64,000 nt of DNA from JACCWP01 sp963801045 (GTDB lineage Bacteria > Actinomycetota > Actinomycetes > Propionibacteriales > Nocardioidaceae), in the NCBI GenBank assembly GCA_963801045.1, contig CAWDDC010000005.1, positions 124,001 through 188,000 on the forward strand, given 5' to 3'. The notes below the pieces were generated by a model, which saw only the letters and a program-made list of their open reading frames with translations, made no database searches and was not told the DNA's origin. A program made the translations under genes and the position numbers. Shown one piece after another: positions 1 to 8,049 of the stretch (its first letter is position 1; every line of letters begins with the position of its first letter).

Positions 1-1
1 G

Positions 2-568
2 CTGATCCTGGCTGGTTGCGGCGACGAGCCGGGATCGGACAACTCGACGATTCAGGACGCTTCTTCGCCGTCCGCGCCCGATGCGCCCGGCACCGCGAGC
101 GGCAGCGGGGACGGCGGAGGCCGCGGCGGGGAGGCCGCCGGCGACGGCGAGGAGCCGGAAGAGGTTCCCGAGGTGCTCGAGTTCGACGCCGAGGAGGTCT
201 CGGGCGAGCCGTTCGACCCTCGTAGCCTGGCCGGCACCGACACCGTGTTCTGGTTCTGGGCACCGTGGTGCACCGAGTGCGCGGCTGCCGCTCCCGAGGT
301 GCAGGAAGCGGCAGAGGCCAACCCGGGGGTCGGTTTCGTCGGCGTGGCGGGACTCAGCTCGGACTCGGCGGCCATCCAGGACTTCGTCGACCGGTACGGG
401 CTCGGGTTCACTCAGCTGGCCGACCTCGAGGGAAGCGTCTACACGCACTTCGGCATCACCCAGCAGGACACCTTCGTGCTGGTGTCGGCCGACGGTGACG
501 TCGAGACCGTCGACGGCTACGCCAGCGACCTGGATCCCCAGCAGCTGGTCGCCGACGCGTTCGGCTGA
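2..568 (+). CDS. Thioredoxin/TlpA-like lipoprotein, N-terminus cut by window edge
   Basis: The reading frame is open from base 2 and begins inside a signal sequence ending in a lipobox (LAGC), so the mature protein is probably lipid-anchored outside the membrane. A low-complexity Ser/Gly/Glu linker follows, then a thioredoxin-like fold with the redox motif WCTEC and an FVLVSADG strand typical of TlpA/ResA proteins. The stop lies 3 nt before the ccdA-like gene, so the two are surely co-transcribed. This is the usual pairing of an extracytoplasmic thiol-disulfide protein with the membrane protein that keeps it reduced. The exact substrate (apocytochrome c or other secreted thiols) cannot be told. 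Confidence 0.88.
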   Translation: MILAGCGDEPGSDNSTIQDASSPSAPDAPGTASGSGDGGGRGGEAAGDGEEPEEVPEVLEFDAEEVSGEPFDPRSLAGTDTVFWFWAPWCTECAAAAPEVQEAAEANPGVGFVGVAGLSSDSAAIQDFVDRYGLGFTQLADLEGSVYTHFGITQQDTFVLVSADGDVETVDGYASDLDPQQLVADAFG

Positions 569-571
569 GCG

Positions 572-1420
572 GTGGACCAGGGGCCGTACGCCCTCGCCCT
601 CGCCGCCGGACTCGTCGCGGCGCTCAACCCGTGCGGGTTCGCGCTGCTGCCGGCCTACCTGGGGCTGATCGTCGCAGGCGACGCCGATGCTGTCCCCGGG
701 CGGGCACTGGCCCGGGCGTTGCGCATGACCGCTGCCATGAGCATCGGCTTCGTGGCGGTGTTCGGCGTGTTCGGCGCCGTCGTGGTGCCGCTGGCGCTGT
801 CGCTGGAGCGCTACCTACCGTGGGCGACGATCCTGATCGGACTGCTCCTCGCGCTGGCCGGAGGGTGGCTGCTCGCCGGCCGTGAGCTGACCTTCCCGGT
901 GCCACGCATGAGCGGATTCGCCCCGACCGGCTCCACCACGTCGATGGTCGGCTACGGAGCGGCTTACGCGGTGGCGTCGCTGTCGTGCACCATCGGTCCG
1001 TTCCTGGCGATCCTGGCGACGTCCACCAGGAGCGGCGGCATCGTCGAGGGTTTGGCGGTAGTCGCGACGTACGCGCTCGGCATGGGTCTCGTCGTCGGTG
1101 TGCTGGCCGTTGCGATCGCTGTTGCCCAGCAGGCTGTCGTCGACCGGACCAGGCGGCTGCTGCCGTGGGTCAATCGGGCCAGCGGGTTGCTGCTGGTGGT
1201 TGCCGGTGCCTACGTCGCGTACTACGGCTGGTACGAGCTGCGCGTCCTCGGCGGTGGCGACGCGAGCGATCCGGTCGTCGACATGGCCCGGGAGGTGCAA
1301 GGCAGCGCGGCCCGGCTGGTCACCGACGCCGGCGGCGGCACCATCGCCGTCGTGCTCGGTTGCCTCGTCGTGGTCGGGGCGGTGACCGCACTGACCCGTC
1401 GGCAACGATCCAGGCGCTGA
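572..1420 (+). CDS. CcdA/DsbD-type transmembrane electron carrier
   Basis: A 282-residue, very hydrophobic protein with about seven predicted membrane segments. The first contains NPCG (Cys about 21) and a later one contains SLSCTIGP (Cys about 137). These are the paired membrane cysteines that CcdA/DsbD-family proteins use to pass electrons from cytoplasmic thioredoxin to periplasmic thiol proteins. The GTG start, 3 nt after the upstream lipoprotein stop, fits translational coupling. The likely role is reduction of the neighbouring WCTEC lipoprotein. No cytochrome c maturation genes are visible nearby, so a dedicated cytochrome role is unproven. Confidence 0.9.
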   Translation: MDQGPYALALAAGLVAALNPCGFALLPAYLGLIVAGDADAVPGRALARALRMTAAMSIGFVAVFGVFGAVVVPLALSLERYLPWATILIGLLLALAGGWLLAGRELTFPVPRMSGFAPTGSTTSMVGYGAAYAVASLSCTIGPFLAILATSTRSGGIVEGLAVVATYALGMGLVVGVLAVAIAVAQQAVVDRTRRLLPWVNRASGLLLVVAGAYVAYYGWYELRVLGGGDASDPVVDMAREVQGSAARLVTDAGGGTIAVVLGCLVVVGAVTALTRRQRSRR

Positions 1421-1454
1421 CGTCCCACCCCGGGGGCGGACTAAGGTCGGGGAC

Positions 1455-2259
1455 GTGGCCGCGGTCGGCAGCTCGTTGGACCGGCTCGACGCTGGGATCA
1501 CGTGGACGAACGTGCGGCCGTCGGTCGACGAGCGCGCCGGATGGTTGCGCTGTGCCGATCTGCTCGCGGACCCCGAGGCGTTCGGCCGGTGGCAGCGCGA
1601 GGCGGCCGCCGCGTTCGGTGGGGCCGACGACGACGGCCTGCTGACCGGGCAGGGGCTGGTGCTCGACTGGTACCTGGCCGGGGTGGTGCTGCCTGCCGTC
1701 GGCATGTTCCACCTCGACCGGCGGGTACCACGGCTGTCGCCCGAGGACGTGCACCTGTTGCCCGGCCCGGCCGGATCCCCGGTCACGGCGACTGCGCTCG
1801 ACTCGGCTCGGTTCCGTTGCCTGCCTGGTGATCCGGCCGCGGGGGATGCCGATGCCGAGGTCGTCGACGGGCTCGACGCCCTGGCCACCGCGCTGCGGAC
1901 GGAGCTGCTCGCCCATGCCGACCAGCTGGTCGAGGCGTACGCGCCGACGACCCGGATCGGCAGCCACGGGTTGTGGGGCAGCGGTCACGGATGCCGTGGA
2001 CGTGGCCGCCATGACCGGTGGCTGGGTGAGTGGCGAACCCGCCCGGGCCGCGGACGACATCCGGCTGGTGCTCGCCGGCGACCCGCGCTGGGTCGGTGGC
2101 TCCACGTTGCACGAGATCGACGACGCGCGCGGCCGCCGGCACTGGACCCGGCGGCGGTACAGCTGCTGCTTCCTCTACCGGGCGCCGGGCGCCGGCGCGT
2201 GCGTCACGTGTCCCCGGGTCAGCGACGAGGAGCGTCGCCGGCAGGCGGCGCACTGGTGA
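1455..2259 (+). CDS. FhuF-like (2Fe-2S) protein, frameshifted near 1978
   Basis: The C-terminus carries the FhuF ferric-siderophore reductase signature: CC, about ten residues, then CxxC (SCCFLYRAP...CVTCPR). In FhuF these four cysteines bind a 2Fe-2S cluster. The N-terminal two thirds read in one frame from GTG 1455 and the Cys-rich end reads in another. One extra base near 1978 explains this, giving about 268 residues after repair. It follows ccdA by 35 nt on the same strand. Its tail overlaps the convergent amine oxidase gene by 41 bp, both genes using that DNA for conserved C-terminal sequence. The iron-reduction role is inferred from the motif. Confidence 0.75.
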
Positions 2260-3492
2260 GCACCTGCTCGGCCGCCCGCTCCCCGCTGCGCAGCGCGCCC
2301 TCCATCAGCCCGCTCAGCTCGCCGGCGGTGTGCTCGCCCGCGAAGAACACCCGCCCGACCGGTCGGGTCAGCACCTCGTCGTCCTCGGCGGCCCAGCCCG
2401 CGCCGCGCGCGGAGTAGGCGCCGAGCGCGTACGGGTCCGCGCCCCAGTGCGTGAGCACCGGCTGCCCCGGCGCGTACGCGAGGTCGGAGCGGATCCGTCG
2501 CACCAGGCCGTCCCACCGCTCCGGTCCGGCGGCGGCGTCGAGCCGGTCGACGGCCGCGGCGGAGCCCGCGAAGCAGTTCAGCACCGGCGCGACCGCGCCC
2601 GAGGCGTCGGCAGCCGTCCAGGTCCAGAACCGGTGCTCGACCGACAGCACCGCGCTGGGTGCCGGCCGCGAGGCCAACGGCAGGTGCAGCTTCGCGGCGT
2701 GACCGGACACCAGCGCGGCCAGCGCGTCGCGTCGCCCACGCGGGCAGGTCCAGCCGCACGGCGCCGGCGCGCAGCACCGCGAGCGGCAGCGTGACGATCA
2801 CGGCGTCCGCCGTGGTCTCACCGGCGTCGGTGTGCACGGTCACCAGCGCGTCCGGCGCGTCGCGGACCGCCGTCACGGGCGAGGACAGGTGCACGCAGTC
2901 GCCGAGTGCGGCGTGCATCGCCTGCGGCAGCCGGCTGTTGCCGCCACCGATCCGCCAGCTCGGCAGCGGCTCGAACGAGGCGATGTGCTCGAGCACCCCG
3001 GCGTGCACCTCGTCGGCGGCTGCCGCGCTGGACACCTCGATCCGGGCCCGCAGCGACTCCCGGACGTCCGGAGGCACCGGGAGGCCGGCGAGCAGGTCGG
3101 CGACGCTGGTGCCCGGCGGCGCACCGGCCAGTGTCTCGGCCGCCGCCCGCCCGGCCGCGGCCAGCACCTGCGTCGTGACGTGCGGGTGCTCGTAGAGGTC
3201 GCGCACGTAGTAGCTCATCGCGGTGTCGACCAGGTCGAGCCGGTGCCGGGCGGCGTAGGCCCGGAAGCGGTCGTAGCCGGCGAGCACGAACTCCGCACCC
3301 CGCTCGATGGTCGCCGGTGGACCGGTCGGGACCCGCGACCTCGGCCGACCACACCCGGCCGCCGACCCGGTCCCGCGCCTCGAGCACGCGAACGTCGACG
3401 CCGCGCTCGCGCAGCACCGTCGCGGCGGCGAGCCCGGCCAGCCCGGCGCCGACGACCACCACCCGGCGCGGTCCGTGCTGGTCGGGGCTCAC
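2219..3492 (-). CDS. Flavin monoamine oxidase family protein, two frameshifts
   Basis: Starts at GTG 3492. The N-terminus has an FAD dinucleotide-binding GxGxxG (VVVGAGLAGLAAA) followed by the VLEARDRVGGR motif of amine oxidases. The C-terminus has the second FAD contact (FFAGEHTAGELSGLMEGAL). The middle matches flavin-containing monoamine/polyamine oxidases. The frame changes near 3313 and near 2737; removing one base at each joins all three pieces into about 424 residues. It lies 31 bp downstream of the FAD-linked oxidase on the same strand, a probable two-gene flavoenzyme operon. The amine substrate is unknown. Confidence 0.82.
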
Positions 3493-3523
3493 GGCGGCAA
3501 CGTACGCGCCGACGCGGGCGCAG

Positions 3524-4873
3524 TTACCGGGACGGGGTGATGTTCTGGTTGAGGTGGAAGACGTTGTCCGGGTCGTAGGCGTCCTTGACGGCGGTGAGCC
3601 GGTCCAGCTTGGCCAGCGAGTAGATCCGCGGGTCGTCGCTGGCGACCTCCTCCTCGACGCGGTTGCCGTAGGCACCGCTCGCGAACGGGAGCAGCCCGCG
3701 GACGTACGTCCGCGACGCCTCGATCCGCGCCTCGTCCTCCTCGGGGTCGTCCCACCCGACTCCGACGTTCAGCTCGAAGGCCGCCTCGCGGTTGCTGAAC
3801 GCGGCGTCGGCGTCGGCGACGTCGGCGATGGCTCCGCCGTAGGCCTGCAGGCCGGCGGAGGGGGTGAAGCCGCCGCGGGCGGCTCCCGCCAGCATCCCGT
3901 CGATCACCTCGTCGGTGAGGGCGCGGAAGTAGTGGCCGCCGGAGTAGCGGCGCAGCGCGTGCACGCCGAGCCGGTCGCTGTCCCCGCGGGTCTGCAGCGC
4001 CAGGTAGGACGCCTGCTCGACCCGCTCGGCGGTCACCCGGCCGAGCGCGCGCAGCGCGGGGAGGTCCTGCGCGGCACCGTCGGGGTGTCCCACCCACACG
4101 TAGCCGACGATGAGCCGGTCGGTGTCGACGAAAGCGGTGTACGTCGCCTCTCGCGGAGCGGCCACGCTCAGGTCGCGCCACCCGCGCAGCACCGCGCCCG
4201 CCTGCTCGAGGGGGAAGTCGAGCTCGACCGACAGCGTGGGGTGGACCACCTCGTGCAGCCCGAACTCGAAGTCGGTCACCACACCGAAGTTCCCGCCGCC
4301 GCCGCGCAGCCCCCAGAACAGGTCCGGGTAATCGGTCGCGCTGGCGCGGAGCACGCTGCCGTCGGCGGTGACGACCTCGTAGGAGACCACGTTGTCGCAG
4401 GAGAGTCCGTGCTGGCGCGCCAGCCACCCCATGCCCCCGCCGAGGGTGAGGCCGCCGACGCCGGTGTGCGAGACGTTCCCGGCCGTGGTGGCGAGCCCGT
4501 GCTGCTGGGTCGCCCGGTCCAGGGCGCCGAGCAGGGCACCGCCCTGCACCCGGGCACGTCGCCGGCCGGGATCGACCCGCACGGCACCCATCGGCGTGAG
4601 GTCGATCATCAGCCCGCCGTCCGGGACGGCATGGCCCACGGCGCTGTGCCCGCCGCAGCGCACGCCGATCTCGAGACCGAGCTCACGGGCGGCGCGTACG
4701 GCAGCCACGACGTCGCCGGTGCTCGCGCAGCGCACGATCAGCTCCGGATGCCGGTCGACGAGGGCGTTCCAGACCGCGCGGGTCTCGTCGTAGCCGGGGT
4801 CGGCCCTCGTGAGCACGTGCCCGTCGACCTGATCCCGCAACGCGGCGGTCAGCCGGTCTTCTGATGTCGTCAT
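3524..4873 (-). CDS. FAD-linked oxidoreductase (BBE / 6-hydroxynicotine oxidase-like)
   Basis: An intact 449-residue vanillyl-alcohol-oxidase-fold protein. It has an N-terminal FAD-binding domain with GGHS, whose His is the usual covalent FAD attachment site in this family. The GGLTLGGGMGWLAR and GGGGNFGVVT motifs and a C-terminal berberine-bridge-like tail (DPDNVFHLNQNI) follow. The second attachment Cys of bicovalent members is absent: SHTG stands where GxCP would be. This suggests a mono-covalent flavoprotein like 6-hydroxy-D-nicotine oxidase. ATG 4873 is chosen because upstream codons lack family similarity. Substrate is not predictable. Confidence 0.85.
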   Translation of the reverse strand: MTTSEDRLTAALRDQVDGHVLTRADPGYDETRAVWNALVDRHPELIVRCASTGDVVAAVRAARELGLEIGVRCGGHSAVGHAVPDGGLMIDLTPMGAVRVDPGRRRARVQGGALLGALDRATQQHGLATTAGNVSHTGVGGLTLGGGMGWLARQHGLSCDNVVSYEVVTADGSVLRASATDYPDLFWGLRGGGGNFGVVTDFEFGLHEVVHPTLSVELDFPLEQAGAVLRGWRDLSVAAPREATYTAFVDTDRLIVGYVWVGHPDGAAQDLPALRALGRVTAERVEQASYLALQTRGDSDRLGVHALRRYSGGHYFRALTDEVIDGMLAGAARGGFTPSAGLQAYGGAIADVADADAAFSNREAAFELNVGVGWDDPEEDEARIEASRTYVRGLLPFASGAYGNRVEEEVASDDPRIYSLAKLDRLTAVKDAYDPDNVFHLNQNITPSR

Positions 4874-5104
4874 CTGCAGTCCCTGGTCGGTCTGGGCGGC
4901 GCCGGAGGGCGACGCTACGAGGAAGACCGGGCCGAGGGACAGATCCAATCGGTGCGCGCCGGATTGGTCCACGCACTTTCGCCGACCAGCACTCATCCGC
5001 GCGTTACGCCCACCGCCGACCAGCACTCATCCGCGCGTTACGCCCACCGCCGACCCGGGCGTAAGCGGGCGTACTGCGCGGATGATCGAGGGTGTGGGGG
5101 TGGG
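4874..5104. repeat. Intergenic stretch with two 34-bp tandem repeats
   Basis: The 231 bp between the FAD oxidoreductase start and the PNPOx-like gene end contain no gene. A 34-bp unit (core CACTCATCCGCGCGTTACGC) occurs at 4981-5014 and is repeated exactly at 5015-5048. A third copy begins at 5049 but diverges after about 7 bases. A related word (GCGCGGATGA) recurs at about 5077 in the opposite orientation. Function unknown; it may be an interspersed intergenic repeat. Confidence 0.8.
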
Positions 5105-5584
5105 TCAGGTGAGGTCGACGACGACGCGCGCGTCGATGCCCTGCCCGTAGTCCGGGTCGCCGCCGCGGACCAGCACCGAGTGCTCGCTGACCGTGGCCCG
5201 GTAGAGGCGGAGCCCAGCAGGCGCCCGCATCTGGTCCGGCCCGTAGTCGCTCGGCACGGGGAGCCGCGCGGCGAACAGCGGCGCACACCGCTCCAGCTCG
5301 TCGTCCGGCACCTCGGCTGCCCGCGCGCGCAGGTAGACGGCCTGGGCACCGCCGATCGGCACCGTCGAGTCGAACACCACGATGCTCACGTCCGGGCAGG
5401 CCTCGATGTTGCGCGAGTGCTGCGACTCGGGCGACGACACCCAGTAGAAGTCGGTGCCGCCGTCCGCGCTGAAGAAGACCGGCGAGACCCACGGCCTGCC
5501 ATCGGGACCCACGGTGCCGAGGACCATGTACAGCAGGCCCTCGAGGACCGCGCGGCCGCGCGCCTCGAGCTCGGGATGCGTCAT
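5105..5584 (-). CDS. Pyridoxamine 5'-phosphate oxidase-like flavin-binding protein
   Basis: A 159-residue single-domain protein with the split-barrel pattern of PNPOx-like proteins: LGTVGPDGRPWVSPVFF near the N-terminus, then FYWVSSPESQHSRNIEACPDV, where the family contacts FMN or F420. The central strand SIVVFD and the later LRLYRATV also fit. It is a stand-alone gene divergent from the ABC transporter. The family includes general stress FMN proteins and F420-dependent reductases, and the sequence alone does not decide between cofactors. Confidence 0.78.
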   Translation of the reverse strand: MTHPELEARGRAVLEGLLYMVLGTVGPDGRPWVSPVFFSADGGTDFYWVSSPESQHSRNIEACPDVSIVVFDSTVPIGGAQAVYLRARAAEVPDDELERCAPLFAARLPVPSDYGPDQMRAPAGLRLYRATVSEHSVLVRGGDPDYGQGIDARVVVDLT

Positions 5585-5654
5585 CCCGCCATCCTCCCCG
5601 GTCTGTCAGGATGTCGCGAATGGCAGCATTCCTGAGGGACTCCGGAGGACCGGC

Positions 5655-6452
5655 ATGAGGCGCACCAGGACACTCCCGGCGCTCGCGGTGGCGCTGGTCG
5701 CCACCATCGCGGCCGGGTGCGGTGGTGACGAGGGCGAGACCGTCGAGGGTGGCGTCGAGCTGGTCAAGGCCGACCAGCTCACGGTGTGCACCCACCTGCC
5801 GTACCCACCGTTCCAGTTCACCCAGGGCGACGAGGTCGTGGGCTTCGACGTCGAGCTGATGGACCTGGTGGCCGAGGACCTCGGCGTCGAGCAGGAGATC
5901 CTCAACACCCCGTTCGAGGGCATCGAGACCGGCGAGACGCTGAACACCCTGCAGTGCGACGCCGCCGCGGCCGGCATGACGATCACCGACGAGCGCGAAG
6001 AGGTGATGGACTTCTCCGACCCCTACTTCGACGCCACCCAGGCGCTGATCACCCTCAAGGGCTCCGGCCTCGCCTCGCTCGAGGACCTGTCCGGCAAACG
6101 GCTCGGGGTGCAGGTCTCCACCACCGGGCAGGAGTACGCCGAGGAGAACGCCCCCGACGACGCCGAGCTGGTGCAGTTCGAGGACCTCGCGCTGCTGCTC
6201 GCGGCGGTCAAGAACGGGCAGGTCGACGCCAGCATCGGTGACAACGGGCCGCTGCTCGACTACGTCAAGGACAACCCGGATCTCGAGGTGACCACCGAGT
6301 TCGACACCGACGAGCAGTACGGGGTCTCGGTCAAGACCGGCAACACCGAGCTGCTGGACGCCATCAACGAGGCGCTGTCGACGGCAAAGGACGACGGCAC
6401 GTACGACCAGATCTACAAGAAGTGGTTCGGCCAGACACCCGGCTCCGCGTGA
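5655..6452 (+). CDS. Polar amino acid ABC transporter substrate-binding lipoprotein
   Basis: A 265-residue family 3 solute-binding protein. The signal peptide ends in IAAGC, a lipoprotein cleavage site. The LTVCTHLPYPPFQF start, the VVGFDVELMDLVAEDLG segment and the DFSDPYFDATQALIT motif are typical of amino acid-binding members. The ATG at 5655 is preceded by GGAGGA at about 5644, which decides the start over in-frame upstream codons. It is followed with a 4-nt overlap by the permease and then the ATPase, so the three form one importer. The ligand, probably a polar or charged amino acid, cannot be read from the sequence. Confidence 0.93.
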   Translation: MRRTRTLPALAVALVATIAAGCGGDEGETVEGGVELVKADQLTVCTHLPYPPFQFTQGDEVVGFDVELMDLVAEDLGVEQEILNTPFEGIETGETLNTLQCDAAAAGMTITDEREEVMDFSDPYFDATQALITLKGSGLASLEDLSGKRLGVQVSTTGQEYAEENAPDDAELVQFEDLALLLAAVKNGQVDASIGDNGPLLDYVKDNPDLEVTTEFDTDEQYGVSVKTGNTELLDAINEALSTAKDDGTYDQIYKKWFGQTPGSA

Positions 6453-7234
6453 GCATGTCGCCACGCCGCCGGGCCCGGGTGGCCCGCGGCATCCAGTACG
6501 CGGTGCTGGTGATCGCGCTGCTGCTGCTGGTGTTCCTCGCCGACTGGGGTGAGATCCAGCGCGCGTTCTTCGACGTGACGGTGGCGAAGTCGCTGTTCCC
6601 CCGGGTGATCACGGTCGCGCTCAAGAACACCCTGATCTACACCGCCGTCGGCTTCGCCTTCGGGCTCGCGCTCGGCCTGGTGCTCGCCCTGATGAAGCTG
6701 TCGTCGGTCGGCCCGTACCGGTGGATCGCGACGCTCTACGTGGAGATCTTCCGCGGGCTGCCCGCGCTGCTGGTGTTCATCGCGTTCGGGTTCGGCGTGC
6801 CGATCGCGTTCGGCACCGTGCTGCCGATCCTCACCACGGTGATGCTCGCGCTCGGGCTGGTCGGGGCGGCGTACATCGCCGAGACCATCCGGGCCGGCAT
6901 CCAGGCGGTGCCCAAGGGACAGGTCGAGGCGGCCCGGTCGCTGGGCATGTCGCCGACGTGGACGACGATCTCGGTCGTCGTGCCGCAGGCGTTCCGGATC
7001 GTGCTGCCGCCGCTGACCAACGAGCTGATCCTGCTCACCAAGGACTCGTCGCTGATCTACGTGCTGGGGCTGGCGCTGTCGGACTTCGACCTCACGTTCT
7101 TCGGTCGCGACGTGCTGAACCAGTCCAAGTCGATGACGGCGATCGTCGTCGCGGGTGCCTGCTACCTGCTCATCACGGTGCCGCTGTCGCTGGTCGTGCG
7201 ACGGCTCGAGGCGAGGCAGGCGGTGGCGCGATGA
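6449..7234 (+). CDS. Amino acid ABC transporter permease
   Basis: About 261 residues with several hydrophobic segments and the EAA loop of HisM/GlnP-type permeases (AAYIAETIRAGIQAVPKGQVEAARSLGM), which docks on the ATPase. Two starts are possible: GTG 6449, overlapping the upstream stop as GTGA, or ATG 6455. I give the first because tight overlap is the rule in this operon. The stop overlaps the ATPase start as ATGA. Only one permease is present, so it probably works as a homodimer. Confidence 0.92.
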   Translation: MSMSPRRRARVARGIQYAVLVIALLLLVFLADWGEIQRAFFDVTVAKSLFPRVITVALKNTLIYTAVGFAFGLALGLVLALMKLSSVGPYRWIATLYVEIFRGLPALLVFIAFGFGVPIAFGTVLPILTTVMLALGLVGAAYIAETIRAGIQAVPKGQVEAARSLGMSPTWTTISVVVPQAFRIVLPPLTNELILLTKDSSLIYVLGLALSDFDLTFFGRDVLNQSKSMTAIVVAGACYLLITVPLSLVVRRLEARQAVAR

Positions 7235-8004
7235 GCCAGGGTGACGTCGCGATCGAGGTCGTCGACCTGCACAAGTCGTTCGGCGAGCTCGAGGTGCTGG
7301 CCGGCATCGACTTCGAGGTCCGCGAACGTGAGGTGGTGTGCGTCATCGGGCCGTCCGGCTCGGGCAAGTCCACGCTGCTGCGCTGCATCAACCAGCTGGA
7401 GGCGCCGACCAGCGGCACCGTGCGGGTGGAGGGCGTCGAGGTCACCGACCCGGATGTCGACATCGACAAGGTGCGCCGCCGGATCGGCATGGTGTTCCAG
7501 CAGTTCAACCTGTTCCCGCACCTGAAGGTGCTGGACAACCTGACCATCGCGCAGCGCCGGAGCCTCAAGCGCGGCAAGGCCGAGGCCGAGCGGGTCGCGT
7601 GCGCCAACCTCGAGCGGGTCGGCCTGGTCGACAAGGCCACGGCCTACCCGGCACAGCTGTCCGGCGGGCAGCAGCAGCGGGTCGCCATCGCCCGCGCGCT
7701 GTCCATGGACCCCGACCTGATGCTGTTCGACGAGCCGACGTCGTCGCTGGACCCCGAGCTGGTCGGTGACGTGCTCGCGGTGATGCGGACGCTGGCCGGC
7801 GAGGGCATGACGATGATGGTCGTCACCCACGAGATGAGCTTCGCCCGTGAGGTCGCCGACCGGGTGGTGTTCATGGACGAGGGCCGGATCGTCGAGGAGG
7901 GCGACCCGGCCCAGGTCCTCGGCTCGCCGCGGCACCGGCGCACGCGCACCTTCCTGCAGCGCGTGCTCGACCCCGCCGCGGCGAACCTGGAGCCGGACGA
8001 CTGA
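7231..8004 (+). CDS. Amino acid ABC transporter ATP-binding protein
   Basis: A 257-residue GlnQ/HisP-type ATPase. Walker A is GPSGSGKST, the Q-loop is VFQQFNLFPH, the signature is LSGGQQQR, Walker B is LMLFDEPTS, and the H-loop is VVTHEM. All catalytic residues are present. It is the last gene of the importer operon and is followed at once by a strong hairpin at 8005-8043. Confidence 0.95.
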   Translation: MSQGDVAIEVVDLHKSFGELEVLAGIDFEVREREVVCVIGPSGSGKSTLLRCINQLEAPTSGTVRVEGVEVTDPDVDIDKVRRRIGMVFQQFNLFPHLKVLDNLTIAQRRSLKRGKAEAERVACANLERVGLVDKATAYPAQLSGGQQQRVAIARALSMDPDLMLFDEPTSSLDPELVGDVLAVMRTLAGEGMTMMVVTHEMSFAREVADRVVFMDEGRIVEEGDPAQVLGSPRHRRTRTFLQRVLDPAAANLEPDD

Positions 8005-8043
8005 CGGCGGCGGGGGCTACGGAGCAAATTGGGCCCGCCGCCG
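8005..8043. terminator. Probable bidirectional terminator hairpin
   Basis: A perfect 10-bp inverted repeat, CGGCGGCGGG at 8005-8014 and CCCGCCGCCG at 8034-8043, surrounds a 19-nt loop containing CAAATT. It starts directly after the ABC ATPase stop and ends 6 nt from the convergent protease stop, so it can serve both transcripts. Confidence 0.7.
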
Positions 8044-8049
8044 CAACCG

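Noticed and set aside
815..1888. Long open frame on the minus strand opposite ccdA and the FhuF-like gene
   Set aside because: It is Arg/Pro/Ser-rich with no family motifs and lies opposite two well-supported genes. Such frames are expected at very high GC.
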